Positions 11,238-22,860 of a stretch of 64,000 nucleotides of DNA are shown here, in pieces. The notes below the pieces were generated by a model. The model had not been told where the DNA came from, did not search any database, and worked only from the letters and a program-made list of their open reading frames with translations. The DNA comes from Nissolia schottii (lineage: Eukaryota; Streptophyta; Magnoliopsida; Fabales; Fabaceae), in contig QANU01063326.1 of NCBI GenBank assembly GCA_003254905.1, forward strand, positions 237,760-301,759, given 5' to 3'. The stretch's first letter is position 1. Each line of letters starts with the position of its first letter. The position numbers were made by a program, and so were the translations under genes.

Positions 11238-13530
11238 GCATTATTATTTCTTCAGTCTAAAAGTGAGCATGTTTAAATTCTTTTTCATATTTCGAGCAAG
11301 AATGTGGAAGTTGCATTGAATTATACCTGGAACCTTATTATTGACTTTCCCGAGGATTAGATGCCTAATATATGGGTTTGCTTATCAAATTGCCATACTC
11401 AATAATTAATTGTACTGATGATTTAACAAATATTTTTCTTATTTTACCGGGATTATGCAACTAAATTTACTTTTTCTCTATACATATCAATAATATTTTC
11501 AGTACGAACTTTAATTTTGTATACTAGTGTAATTTTTCATATTTACTACAATCCAACTATGTGTTTACAACTCATGTAATGAGTTAACAGCATTATGCGT
11601 CAAATTCATTAAATCATGAGTTCTACAACATGAACCCAAAATATTGTTTAGGGTAAACAAATGCAGAATCATGTAAAGTAACCAAACATTGATATACATG
11701 CTTCAAATAAACAGGTAAAGTAAATTATATATTAGCACTAAAGAAAGTTTATATTTTACTAGCTAGCGGCTTGCTAAGTCATATTTTTATTTTTTTATAT
11801 TAATATTATTATAACTAAATATATTTATAAATATATTTTTTTTAATATTTTCACAGTGTTAATAGAGAGATTAATAACTTATATATATATATGTGTGTGT
11901 GTGTGTATACACTCAATTTTAGTATTACTGTAAGGTATAAACGTATAATTTAGCATAATAGATTGAGGTCTTAAAACTTAATTTGCATCTTAAAAAAAAT
12001 CATTAAAATTTAGTTGAATATTACTTTATAAATTTTAAAAATAAAAAGTATTACCGATTATAAAGATTTTCATATAGTAGACAAACTAACTTAAAACATT
12101 GGGTGCGTATACTAGTTATCTTATTTAATTTATATATATAGTTAATAAATACATATAACTATTACTCTCAACAAAAAATTATTTGATAATTATCAAAATA
12201 TAAGTCTTTTGTTATATTTTAAATTATTATAATTATATTTATACTAACTTGTTTTGTGATCAATTACATTTAAATAAGTATTTTTTCTCGTTAATTTTAT
12301 TTCATTTAAAAAAAATAATTTTTTGTTAATACAAAAAAATAATAATTTATATATATATATATATATTAAATACAAATTATAGTAAATATTTAATTTATAT
12401 AATTCATGTGAGGCATGGGATAAACATCTTGTTGTGTAAATAAAGCCATAAAGATGTCTTTTCTTTTTTTTTTTAATAATTGAAAAGGTGTGTTTTATGG
12501 AACGGACGTATTTTACTCAAATATTGATCTTATTCAAGGCTTAATTATTATACGTTGATGGCTAATAACTTTTTATTACTAGTAATTTTTTAAAAAAATT
12601 AAAATTATTTTCGGACTTTAGATATTCGTGACCATCAAATAAAATCAATAAAGTTAAACAAAATAAGAGGGCAAAAAAAAAGGTGAGATCCATGTGATGA
12701 TTGAATATGTATTGGGAGTGAACCTTACCGTTAGTCTAAGATTTCTTTCCATTATTAGTGACAATGGTTTTTACTCGAATATTGGAACTACTTTTGACAA
12801 AGGTGAGGACTATATGCATTAATGCACTAATACACACTGCTATTGGCCTTCACACATATCTTTCCATTAACTAATACCGACATTCTCAGAATAGAATTTC
12901 CAATTTGTTTTTTTCTTCTCACAAAAATGAAAAAGAAATCTCTCATATTCAGTGGGATTTTCTTTACCATTTTGACCTTTAATAAAGGACATCGTACGGG
13001 GAAAAAAGATAAAAATAAAAATTTCTAGCCAATTCTAATAAGTTGGGTTAATGCAAAAGCAATTTTATTTTTCTGTACGGACATTTGGACACTTTTGACC
13101 CAGAGTTTGTCAATTCATAAGCTGCTTCATCCAAGTGTGCACTGCGAGCACCAAGAATCCCCAAACCTATTGGATCTCCACTCTTTTTGAGTCTTTTCAA
13201 TTGTTGGTGCATATTTAGTTAGGTGTTGAGAAAACTTATTACTGTAAATTGAATTTCAATTCATTTGATAAAATTATGGTTGCGTTTGTTTTAACTTTTT
13301 TAAAAAATCAGAAAATTTGATTTTTGATATAGAACTTGAAAAATTGAAAATAGATTTTTCTGAGAAACTATTCTACTTAATTTCTCAAAAAAAAAATGAA
13401 ATTTAATTTTTTTTTTTGAGATTCTGATTATTTTTAAAATTTATGCAAATATACAACTTGTTTATTTTGGCTAAAAAAATGATTAATTTGACAAATAAAC
13501 TGAAACAAGCTCATCTTATACTAAGTTACA
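11238..13530. other. AT-rich intergenic sequence, no gene seen
   Basis: The stretch contains TA/TG dinucleotide tracts (about 11881-11907 and 12348-12366) and no protein-like reading frame. Confidence 0.55.
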
Positions 13531-14513
13531 TTTTAACTAGGGTTAAATATGTTTTTAATCCCTGTAAAATTAAAAATTTTGTGTTTAGTCCCTGCAAAAT
13601 TTTTTGTTAGGAATTAGTCCTTGAAAAAAAATTTTGGTTGGTTTTAGTCCCTACCGTTAGTAAGAGACGTTATCAGCTGACATGTTTGGTAAATGTATCA
13701 CATGACACATCACGTGACAAACACTTGGCAAACCCCTCCATCCTATAACATAATAGATAATTAACTCTAAAGTTGTATAACTAATTTAACAACCTAATCG
13801 TTATTTATTGCTGACTTGGCCTTATGGCCTTCAGGGTGATAGCTAGATAGGTTACATGGTTTTATTATTAGTTGAGTTATATTGTATTGCTTAATTGATC
13901 TTATATTCAGTTCAAGGAAAAAGTTAAGTGATAGATAGTACACTGAACAGTTTTTACAAGAATCAAATCTAAGATAGATAGACACATTTTTTTTATGGGT
14001 AGATAGGCACAACTTTTATTAATGTAGAACTCACTATTAATATTAACTTATTATTATGTTTTTCTTTTTTTTTTTCCCTAAAATTTTTCTGTCATAACAT
14101 GACAATATGACACTATCATATTAGTGAGGATCACCAGAGAATAGGAATCAACTGCACATCATGTTTTCTTCTAAAGGATAAGCTAGCCAAAAGGTTCACC
14201 CATATGCCAAGTTCTTCATGCTTGTTCCAATTAATCAAAATGGATAAACAAATCTGCAAGTGAGAATAGAATGCTAACAATACCAAATTTGATGCTAGGA
14301 CACATCTTGCTTTCCAGCACCAAACAACTAAAAAAATTGATCTTCACCACCTCTGATCATTTAGAGCTACCAATGAACCTTTCTGAATAAATTAAAGTAT
14401 TTTAGCTTCAATCCAATAGTCTGGACTTAGTATCCCTCCCAATAATGGACCATGCGTTAATTAATAATAATTATATACTACTTATTAAAGTTATAATGTG
14501 TATACACACACAA

Positions 14514-14537
14514 CCCCCCCCCCCACACGCGCGCACG

Positions 14538-14570
<33 letters not shown>
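14514..14570. repeat. Compound microsatellite C11-(CA/CG)n-(AT)n
   Basis: Eleven C residues are followed by an alternating CA/CG purine-pyrimidine tract and then AT repeats, all inside the Mutator-type element. Alternating purine-pyrimidine sequence of this sort can adopt non-B DNA. The tract creates a spurious Thr/Pro/His-rich open frame at 14498-14746. Confidence 0.85.
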
Positions 14571-14611
14571 CAATTATTTTCCTTTGGGAAGTTGATACAC
14601 CTATCAAGATC

Positions 14612-14765
14612 CGCGAGATGAAGGATCCAAAGAGACATCAAGGCACTATTTATTGCATCTCGCTCGAGACAGAATGCATCTCGTTCAAGATAGAATGCAC
14701 CTCGCGCGAGATGAAGAATTCAAAGAGGCATCAAGACATTGTTTAATGCATTTCGCGCTAGACAT
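14612..14765. repeat. Internal direct repeat (93-bp offset) inside the MULE
   Basis: CGCGAGATGAAG followed by 'CAAAGAG.CATCAAG.CA' occurs at 14612 and again at 14705. Between and after the copies are several 'GCATCTCGC' and 'TCGAGAC' palindrome-like words. Confidence 0.6.
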
Positions 14766-14999
14766 CATACATCTCCCATGAGACGTCATACATAATGGGT
14801 GGGTCGGGTTTTGGATGGATTGGTTTGTCACGTGACACATTTAATGGACACATCAGCAGATAAAGTCTCCTACTCACTGCAGAGACTAAAACCAACTATT
14901 TTTTTTCAGGGACTAATTTTTAATAAAAAAATTTGCAGGGACTAAACACAATATTTTTAATTTTACAAAAATTAAAAACATATCTAACCCTTTTAACTA

Positions 15000-17985
15000 A
15001 TTATACTGGTGTAAGTTAATCATTTTCGTATTTACATTTATATATATATATATATATATGATTATGAAAGCTAAAATATTTTTCTTGTTAATGAAGAAAC
15101 TAGAATGTGAAGGGCCCTGCGTTAAATTTATTTAAATAGGGTTTTTATTTATTTTGGAGGGGGACCAGAGCACAATAATATAAATGACTATAGCCCAAGG
15201 CATATGCTGGAGGGGGTCCTATAAGACACTGGAAACATGATTGTCATTCTCAGCAAAAATTAGAGTGGAGTGGGAGAAGGTCTTCACATACAAGAAGCAT
15301 GATTCATCACTGGAACAATTATTTGTCTATTAGTATATAATCAAATTATAAAACTCTCCCAATAAAGATGTTAAAGAAATGCTTTAGTGGAAGCCGGTTA
15401 GGTTGTCAAGAGAGTTTTGTGGATGTTCTTTTTAATATTTAGTTAAGGCTAAGAATGTAGCTTAGGCCATATAGGTTAGTGTCCTTTTGTTATATAACTT
15501 CATGTGTGTTTGTTGGCATTATATACGTGGGTGCTTTTTCTCTGCATTTTGATTAGCTCTTTCTCTTGTTTTTCTAGTTGATGCCTTAGTATTTGTTTAC
15601 AATAACGAATGTGAGAGTGAGAGACTATGCATAAGAGAAGTGTATGTTTAAGCTTTAAAACAATGTATTTCTTATGATTTAATGTTTTCCAAAGTTATTT
15701 TTTCAGTTATGAAAAATTATTAAGTATATTTTTTTAATGTTTTATCATTTCACAAAGCTTATCTAATATTTTTCTAAATCTTTTATATTCATCTTCCACT
15801 TGAACATAAATTTTCTTAAAAAGAAGGTTCAATTGAGCGAATATAACACTTAATGACAAACAATTAGTTGACAATATAAAAACATTTTACATTGAACATC
15901 TATTAAAATTAATCTCACAATTTATTTTATGAAAACTAGTAAATCGCATGAATTTATGTAAAATGAGTGTTGTTGTAGCGAAGTTTTTTTTCGTTGAAAA
16001 AGCATTTTAATATATTTTTTAAAATACGTTGACATCATTTGGTTGTTATTATTATTAGGGGTATTGTTAACTGTTGTAATGATTAATGTTTAATAGTGAA
16101 AAACATACAACAATAAAATAAAAGGTACTCCATGTAGCATCATAGAAATCTCCAGCAACATGTTAAAAAACAATAGATATGTTAGCTATCTATGCAGCCT
16201 CAAGTCATTGAATTATTGAGTGTTCTGAGAGCATATGCTCCCTGCGTTAAATAATATCTTATATAAGTTAAAAACACATTCATCATTTTTTTCAATCGTT
16301 TTATTTCTTGAGCCAGCCAAAAAATTTAAATCACAATTATTGTTTGGATTTGTTTTATTAATCTTTTGTTCATCTGTTCTTTAAGTGGCTGTTTGTAAAG
16401 AATGTGATAAAAGAGAAAATAAAAGGATTTTGTAGCTTTTTGTTTTGGTCTTTAGGTTGACCATCATTTTGTTTTCGGTAAACGTGAGATCAGAAGGAAA
16501 TAATTTCTTAACAGGTTGCAGAATTTCAATTTCTGAAAAGAAAAACCCAAAAAAACCAGCACTTTTGTTTTCTCCTCAAAAAGATGAACTCCTTAATACA
16601 CATTTCCTTTAACACCAGGGATATACGATATAATAATAAATGCACCCTAAGGAAACAACCCAGTCAAACAAATGAGCCTGTCCACCTTGATATAGCTTTC
16701 ACAAACCACTACTTTGATAGAGCAGAGTGAGCCCAATTAGGGAAAGGTATTTCACAATTATAGAAACCCCCACGCTATAGTATGCTGTGGTTTGAGGGCC
16801 CTCTTGCTCCGTGAGTGGCTTGGCTGCTTGTGTTTTCATTTCTTGTGTTTAATTATATTTTCTGTCCTCTTGAATTTTGTGGTAAAAAAAAAAGTGAAAA
16901 CTGAAAATGAAAACAAGAAATTAGATTTTATTGCTTTCATTTTTTTTCTTCACACAATCCTTAAAATCAGGAAACAAATTGAATATAGGAAATAGACACA
17001 TGCCTGATAACCAAACGATAAATGATGGTTGATTCAACAGAAATCGCATTTCAAACAAGAGATAAATAACGAGTTGAAGCAGAATTTTTTAAAAAGATAC
17101 TTACATAAAAACTTTTTACTTCAACATGCTAGATTGCATAAAACTGACCGCAACAATTCATTACAATTTGCTCATATGCAGCTGAACAATAGTAACTGCA
17201 AGAACATGAAAATAAAATGGGGGGGGGGGGGGTAATTAAATGATCATACACCACAAAACCCAACAGACCACACGGCACTTCAAAATGACACGCTTGTAGC
17301 TCATGGATTCAACCTGGGACTGCAAAAGATCATGACTGCGGCAAAAATGGATGATATGTAATTTCATCAAAACCTCTTTGTGGCAATTACGCTTGGCTAC
17401 TTCATAAATGCTGCAGTAGTCTCTCTGTTTCCAGCGTGAATAAGATCCTGAGTAGTAGAATGAATGCAATATTAGACCTACCACTTGAATTATTAATTAG
17501 TCAAATTAGAAAGCTGAAACAAAACAAAATACAAATGGTGAAAACCGTTAAAAATAAAAAATGCACTGTTACATGAATTTTATCATCAATCAAGTGACAG
17601 CGACAGAATATGGACAAAAAAAATACTTAACATTTTGGCAAAGCAATAATGGAACAGATGAAAGCAGAGTCTAAACTGCGACTCGTTTGCAAACCAACCT
17701 GGCCATTACTACCGCATCATCTAAGGAGGGTTCAAAGTGATTATTGATCATCTCTTATCAAACAAGTGAAAAAATATAAAAGTTCCATCAAACTTCATTT
17801 TTGCTATTGTCCCTGTTTTCTGCCTTCTTATTTTTCACCTACCAAAGCATGCCTACTTGAAACCTGACAAACTAAAACCACACTGTTTTTAAGCTTTGAC
17901 TTCATTAGTCCGAGTTGAATTTGGGAGTAACTTGCTCCTTGTATCTAGGTCATTGATTTTAACCCCTAGAAAAGCTTACATCTAA
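15000..17985. other. Intergenic sequence, no recognised gene
   Basis: A TA tract (about 15038-15060), a G14 homopolymer (17219-17232) and AT-rich filler are present. Frames at 16792-16995, 17029-17235 and 17236-17484 are short and contain no motif I recognise. The minus-strand one (82 aa) has mixed composition but no homologue I can name. Confidence 0.5.
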
Positions 17986-17989
17986 AATT

Positions 17990-19150
17990 GGGGAATTGCA
18001 TTTTAACCACTGAATAAACTTTTAAACTGTTTACTACTGGTAAAAATATAATATTGATGTCTTTAACTGTAATTAATTTAATTAATTAGCAACATTATTA
18101 ACATTAAGTTGCAGGCACCCCCAGTAGCACCACCCCTGCACCACCATCACCACCACTGGCACCACCCCCTGCACCCAAACTCAAAAAAATCCCAAAATTA
18201 TCCCAGAAAATCAATCTTCATCAAATCAAAATCCAACACAATTCCATACTCAAATCATTCAAGGCCAAAACAAAAATTGTACAAAAAATCTTCGGGTACC
18301 AAAATAGGATTTCATAAAAAACTTAAGACAATCACAACAATCGAAACCTTTTAGAACTTCAGGGGGAGAAAATTTAGAACAGGAAACCAATAAAATTTAA
18401 AACTTTCATCATCATCAATACAAATTCAACTCAGATCCAGATCTACCAACAGAAGAGGAAGCAGATCTGAAGGTCGAGCCAACCGCCCAGAAAACGACGA
18501 GCAGCGAACAACATGCTGTCGGCAAATTGTCAACGGCAAGGGAGGGTTCTTGCACGGAGAATCGGCGAAGCATCAACGTTCAGATCTGGCAGATCTACAA
18601 CAGAAGATCTTCAAGGAACTTCACTCGGCAGATTGACGAAGTCTCCATCTTCAAGCAGATCGGCGAACATCAATGGCTGGTGACGTCGACATGGCCACCA
18701 CCTTCAATGGAAGACCATGGAGGACGAAAAAGAAAAGGAATTCGAGATGCCACTATAACTCGTGAGGAGGAGCGTTTGGGTAAGGGGTGTTGCCGGCCAC
18801 AGTTGGGAGGAGGCCGGCAGCAAACCCGCAGAGATCCAGCTGGGTTGATGGCAACAATGGAGGGTGGGGCGTGTGGTGAGGGGTGAGGGCAAGAATGAGG
18901 TGTTCGTTCCTTCTAAGATGCGGCGACCTCGCCAACAACAGTGAGGAGGCAGTGGGAGGGAAAAGAGGCGGGAGAGATCGAATCTTACTTTGTAATAATA
19001 AGGTGTGAGGGAAGGAGGTGGGACAAGATCGAAACAAAAAAGTAACCTTTTCTTTGTTAATTAGTCCCTCTTCTTTTTAAACTTAACAAATTTGGCCCCG
19101 GACCAAGTTGGTCTCAAACTCAACAAGGACCAAATTAGTCTTTGCCCTGT
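17990..19150. other. GC-richer island of unknown nature beside the exportin gene
   Basis: Composition changes here: there is a CAC/CCA-rich stretch at 18109-18180 (His/Pro codons), then GA- and GG-rich sequence to about 19040. Frames on both strands are open (18109-18354 and 18527-18886 plus; 18753-19037 minus), but their products are low-complexity and show no domain. The right edge has 'TTAGTCCCTC' and 'GGACCAAATTAGTC' words, resembling the TAGTCCC phrases in the Mutator-type TIRs of this window. It may therefore be an old non-autonomous transposon, perhaps with captured sequence. A transcribed gene fragment is the alternative. Confidence 0.35.
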
Positions 19151-19716
19151 TTCATAACAAGTACTTCTACTGCTAGTGCAAGTAAAAATGGTGATGGGAG
19201 TTCAATTTGTGTCTTGTGTTTGAATCTTTGATCCATTTTAAGTTATAATGAGACATGAGTTATGGTCTTAACTTGTAAGAATAAATTTTCCTATGTGTAT
19301 GCTATTTTATCTCAATATTATTGATATTTTAAGGATGCCAGCCCTGTACTGTAATATATCCATTCAAGAAGACCTAACAAGTCCGACTAATTGAGTCATA
19401 AATGAGAACAGATTTTGTATAAATCATCCTCCCTCCCTGCCAACAATCATTAACATGTTACAACAGCAGTAAACTACCAAAATCCCGCAGAAACCAAATG
19501 ATAGAGATCAGATCATCAGAAGAGAAAGCTAGTTTAATACATAGTCAAAATGAACCAAGATGACTAATAAAAAATATAACTAGTACCACTAATATTTTCA
19601 CAAACTTGACAATATTATTCATTTTATGATATTTCTAATTATATTTCAAGAAAATTCATCGAAAGCAACCCCAACAGGCAATATTAAAAAAAGGGGAAAG
19701 TAACTGGAGAACATAC

Positions 19717-22650
19717 TCAAACTATTGTGAGATTGTAAGTGTTGCAGAGCTGAAGCAGTGCTGCTTGATTTGCAGGATCAACATATTGACTTATGACATT
19801 GGGGTACCTCCCAGGTGAAAGTGCAGAAAGTCGAGACAACGAAGCAACAAAAAATTCTCTTGGATCTCTTATATCTTTTAGTGGATCCTCTTCCTTCTTC
19901 CCAGCATTGTAAAGACGAACAAAGGTGGCGGTATAACCCACATTTTCTGTAATATCTGGCATATCAGGTTCCTCCTCAGCCCTATCCTCTTCTGGCCGTG
20001 AGAGAAGAGTGACTATGCTGTCCACCATTTTACCCCACGATTCCGCAGCAGCTGGATCCAAGAGGACGGGAGACTCACATATGAGTCTAGTTGAGGCAAC
20101 AGCAGTTAACTTGAGCTCAATAGATCCGGTAATCAGCTTAAGATTAGGTATCCAGAACTGACTCAAAATTACATTAAATATATTAGGCTGGACAAGATTC
20201 ATGGTATCTACAAGGTTTGAAGATCCATGTTTAATCAGAAAAAGTGACATGAATATCAAAAGGGACTTGATGAGTTTTACTGTCCGCCTTCTTTGGAGCT
20301 CTCTGAAAAGGGCAGCCCAAATATGGGAAATATAAGGCTTTATAACATCATACTCGAGACTCTCAATGACAGTATTGAGCACATAAAATCCTTGCTCAGA
20401 TGTTCCCGAAGATTGTATAAGTGTGTCAAATATGCCAAGCACCTTAGTCAGTCTATCCCCTTGGTTGATCTCGTTAGGTGCCTTTTGAAGGAAGGCCTGG
20501 AGCAGACGCACAAGAGCAGGAACATTTGGAGCTCTTTTCCAAGAATCAGGAGACAAAAGAATCTCAAATATCTGCATGTAAATTGGTGGAATGGGTGGCC
20601 TGTTTAGCTCAACTAGCTGAGCAAGTAACTGAAATGTGTACGGGAAAAACTCAGTAACATCATTGGTCAAAATTACTTCAAGCCTAGAGAAAAGGCTAGC
20701 CTCAAAGACAGATACAAGAGACAAGTCCCTCTCAGAGGCCCGCTTCACAAGAATAGCAACTGACTCAAAGAGATAATGATTGAAGATGGGATTTTTAGGA
20801 TTTTTGCAAACTTCACCAAGAATAAAAGCTATCCCCTCAATGCAAACTCGAGCAACCTCAGCAGATATATCTGCAACCCCAAGAACCCTCATAATGCATT
20901 TCATTACGTATTGATTCTCCTCAGACTCTGGGAGCTTCAGTGCATTAAAAAGATTGGTCATCAGCACTGGGAAAATTGGATTTATATCCGCTGAAGTATA
21001 TCGTGCTCGACCCACCTCATCCTTTACCAACAAGAGTTTTTCAATACAACTTGCAGCATAAGAATGAACAACATTTGACTCGGAAACAAGGAAACCAACC
21101 AAATTTTGGAAAAACTTCAGAGCCACTTGCTTTGATATTTGATTACGGAACATTGTAAAAAATTTGAGTGCACCTGCCTTAAGCATAGGAAACGCATTCA
21201 CGTCTGGGCTTTGCAGCTCAGGGACAATAACAGATTCGAAAAAGCTCTGAACATCAACAAGGTCAGTGGACACATAACTAGCTCCAGCCTTCTTGGTTGC
21301 AAGAGAAACCACCAAGTATATAGCGCAATCCTTGTCCTTCCAATTATTTGCTGGATTTGTAGCATAAGAACTTAATAAAGTTTGTATTTGTGCAGAAACA
21401 ATGCTTCTAACAGCATCCCCATAATGTGTTGCAATCCCCTTAAGTAGCTCACAAGCAATCCTCCTCCTGGTATCAAGATCACTACCTTCCATATCTCTTC
21501 TAATAAACTCAATGTAATTCATCTCAAAGAGTTCCTCGTCGTCCTCCCTCAACCTCACATTCGGGATCACAATGCACTGACAAATCTGCGGCACAACTCC
21601 TTCACTGGCAAATAAGGTGTGGTGGACACTAGTGCTAACAGTGGTCAAAAACTTGATAGCTGTGATGGCGAGCTGATCACGGCTAGTGGACTGGGACACA
21701 TTCCCCAGCAAAGTCCAAACAGCAAGAGCGAACTCATTCAAGTACCCTTGAAACTCTTCCTCATTCTTCTCCATATATAAATTAATGTTCTCGCAAACAG
21801 AAGCCCTAAGACCATCAACGAGGGCAACACCATCGCTACCACTGCCCTCAAGAGCAGGATAACTAGTGGTAAGATATTTTCGAAATTCGGTCATCCACTC
21901 CTTCATATGATCCTCAAAATACTCAGGGAGCTCTTGAAAGTTCAACGAATAAAATATCCTGCAACACAGCCTCTGCGACTCGAAGAGGGGCCGCAGGTTC
22001 GCAGCAGGCCCTCCAGAACTCGCGGCGGCATCGATCAACGAAGCAGTTTTGAGGAAAACATCAAGCAAAGGGGCAGCAAAATTATCGAGACAGTACTTCA
22101 AATCAAGCAAGAGATCATTGGTCTTGAACTGAAACCTAAACTTCTTGAAAATAGAATTGGCAGTGCCGAGAATACCGTTAATGGAAGTGTAATCGGAGGC
22201 CTGCGACGCTTTCTTGAGATTGGAGACGAGCTCGGGAAGCAGCGCCGGCCATGATTTGGGAAAATCGTGCTTGCCGATGACGGCGAGGGCTTCGCTGAGC
22301 TGACTCTGAATCTTAGGGGTGGCGGAGAGCATGAGAGGGACGATTAGCGATTTGATCTGCTCCTTCTCCGGGTCGAGAATCGAGGAGAATGCGGGGGCGC
22401 TGCCGTCGTCGGAGGCGGCGGGGGACCATCGGAGGCGGAGGTGGTTCTTGAAGTTGACGGCGGCGGCCTGGCGGATCTGCTCGTCGATGGAGGGCTCGGC
22501 GACGAGGCGGAGGACGGCGAGGCCGTAGTTGGGGCGGTCGGCGGCCTCCGCGAGGGAGGATTCGGCGCGGCGGCGAGGCTCAGGCGCCGGAGAAAGAGTG
22601 TGGAGGAAACACTCGGTGAGGAATTGAAGAGTCTGAGGGTTCCACTCCAT
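19717..22650 (-). CDS. XPO2: Exportin-2 / CAS (CSE1-like importin-alpha re-exporter)
   Basis: This protein is a karyopherin-beta receptor that, with Ran-GTP, carries importin-alpha from nucleus to cytoplasm after cargo release, so it sustains classical NLS import. The single exon encodes 977 aa, close to the usual 960-980 aa of the family. The N-terminus ([20 protein letters not shown]) leads into an importin-beta N-terminal repeat (about residues 25-105, with [12 protein letters not shown]). A Cse1 HEAT-repeat section follows (about 160-530, including [21 protein letters not shown] and [15 protein letters not shown]). The CAS/CSE1 C-terminal section runs from about 530 to 970 and ends [19 protein letters not shown]. 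No frameshift or missing block is seen. The first ATG is preferred because it matches the family start and is touched by a telo-box. The 5' coding end is markedly GC-rich. To my knowledge the Arabidopsis homologue is also intronless. I am very sure of the family. Confidence 0.97.
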   Translation of the reverse strand: MEWNPQTLQFLTECFLHTLSPAPEPRRRAESSLAEAADRPNYGLAVLRLVAEPSIDEQIRQAAAVNFKNHLRLRWSPAASDDGSAPAFSSILDPEKEQIKSLIVPLMLSATPKIQSQLSEALAVIGKHDFPKSWPALLPELVSNLKKASQASDYTSINGILGTANSIFKKFRFQFKTNDLLLDLKYCLDNFAAPLLDVFLKTASLIDAAASSGGPAANLRPLFESQRLCCRIFYSLNFQELPEYFEDHMKEWMTEFRKYLTTSYPALEGSGSDGVALVDGLRASVCENINLYMEKNEEEFQGYLNEFALAVWTLLGNVSQSTSRDQLAITAIKFLTTVSTSVHHTLFASEGVVPQICQCIVIPNVRLREDDEELFEMNYIEFIRRDMEGSDLDTRRRIACELLKGIATHYGDAVRSIVSAQIQTLLSSYATNPANNWKDKDCAIYLVVSLATKKAGASYVSTDLVDVQSFFESVIVPELQSPDVNAFPMLKAGALKFFTMFRNQISKQVALKFFQNLVGFLVSESNVVHSYAASCIEKLLLVKDEVGRARYTSADINPIFPVLMTNLFNALKLPESEENQYVMKCIMRVLGVADISAEVARVCIEGIAFILGEVCKNPKNPIFNHYLFESVAILVKRASERDLSLVSVFEASLFSRLEVILTNDVTEFFPYTFQLLAQLVELNRPPIPPIYMQIFEILLSPDSWKRAPNVPALVRLLQAFLQKAPNEINQGDRLTKVLGIFDTLIQSSGTSEQGFYVLNTVIESLEYDVIKPYISHIWAALFRELQRRRTVKLIKSLLIFMSLFLIKHGSSNLVDTMNLVQPNIFNVILSQFWIPNLKLITGSIELKLTAVASTRLICESPVLLDPAAAESWGKMVDSIVTLLSRPEEDRAEEEPDMPDITENVGYTATFVRLYNAGKKEEDPLKDIRDPREFFVASLSRLSALSPGRYPNVISQYVDPANQAALLQLCNTYNLTIV

Positions 22651-22860
22651 TAGGGTTTATGCTCAAACACTGACCAATAATAAATATATGTTTGGAGAGA
22701 GGGAAAGAGGAGTTTTTGAAGACGCTGCAAACTCTTTAATCTGCACTGAGTGCACAAGCACACCCATAGCCTAAAGTGGTGCTTGTGGGTTAAGCCCATA
22801 TGCATTTTCAAGATGCCCAAATAGTTTTATATTGGGACCAATAAGGCCGCTCCATGGGCT
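22651..22860 (-). promoter_or_regulatory. Exportin-2 upstream region: telo-box and site II-like motifs
   Basis: On the minus strand, AAACCCTA (22651-22658) abuts the ATG exactly. This is the telo-box of plant housekeeping and translation-related genes. TGGGCT-type site II words lie further upstream: AGCCCA at 22793-22798, which reads TGGGCT on the gene strand, and TGGGCT at 22855-22860 in the opposite orientation. A TATATTTATT run sits 30-40 bp upstream of the ATG and could be a TATA-like element only if the leader is extremely short. Promoter function is inferred from motif identity, not demonstrated. Confidence 0.55.

Larger units (their letters stand above)
13540..14990. mobile_element. 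Non-autonomous Mutator-like element (MULE) with 9-bp TSD
   Basis: The left end starts GGGTTAAATATGTTTTTAAT and the right end is its inverted copy, ending CATATCTAACCC. The terminal inverted repeats extend about 185 bp, including two 'TTTAGTCCCTG' phrases and a CACGTGACAAAC block on each arm. The element is flanked by a perfect 9-bp duplication, TTTTAACTA at 13531-13539 and 14991-14999. Long TIRs with a 9-bp TSD are diagnostic of Mutator-type transposition. The roughly 1.1-kb interior has no transposase-like frame, so the element depends on a transposase in trans. It holds a C/CA/TA microsatellite and a 93-bp-offset direct repeat. Confidence 0.9.

Noticed and set aside
14498-14746. 82-aa frame starting in CA repeats
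   Set aside because: It begins within a microsatellite and runs through a transposon-internal direct repeat.
20293-22653. Plus-strand frames of 60-115 codons inside exportin-2
   Set aside because: All lie antisense within the 977-codon gene and read as its complement, with no independent domain.
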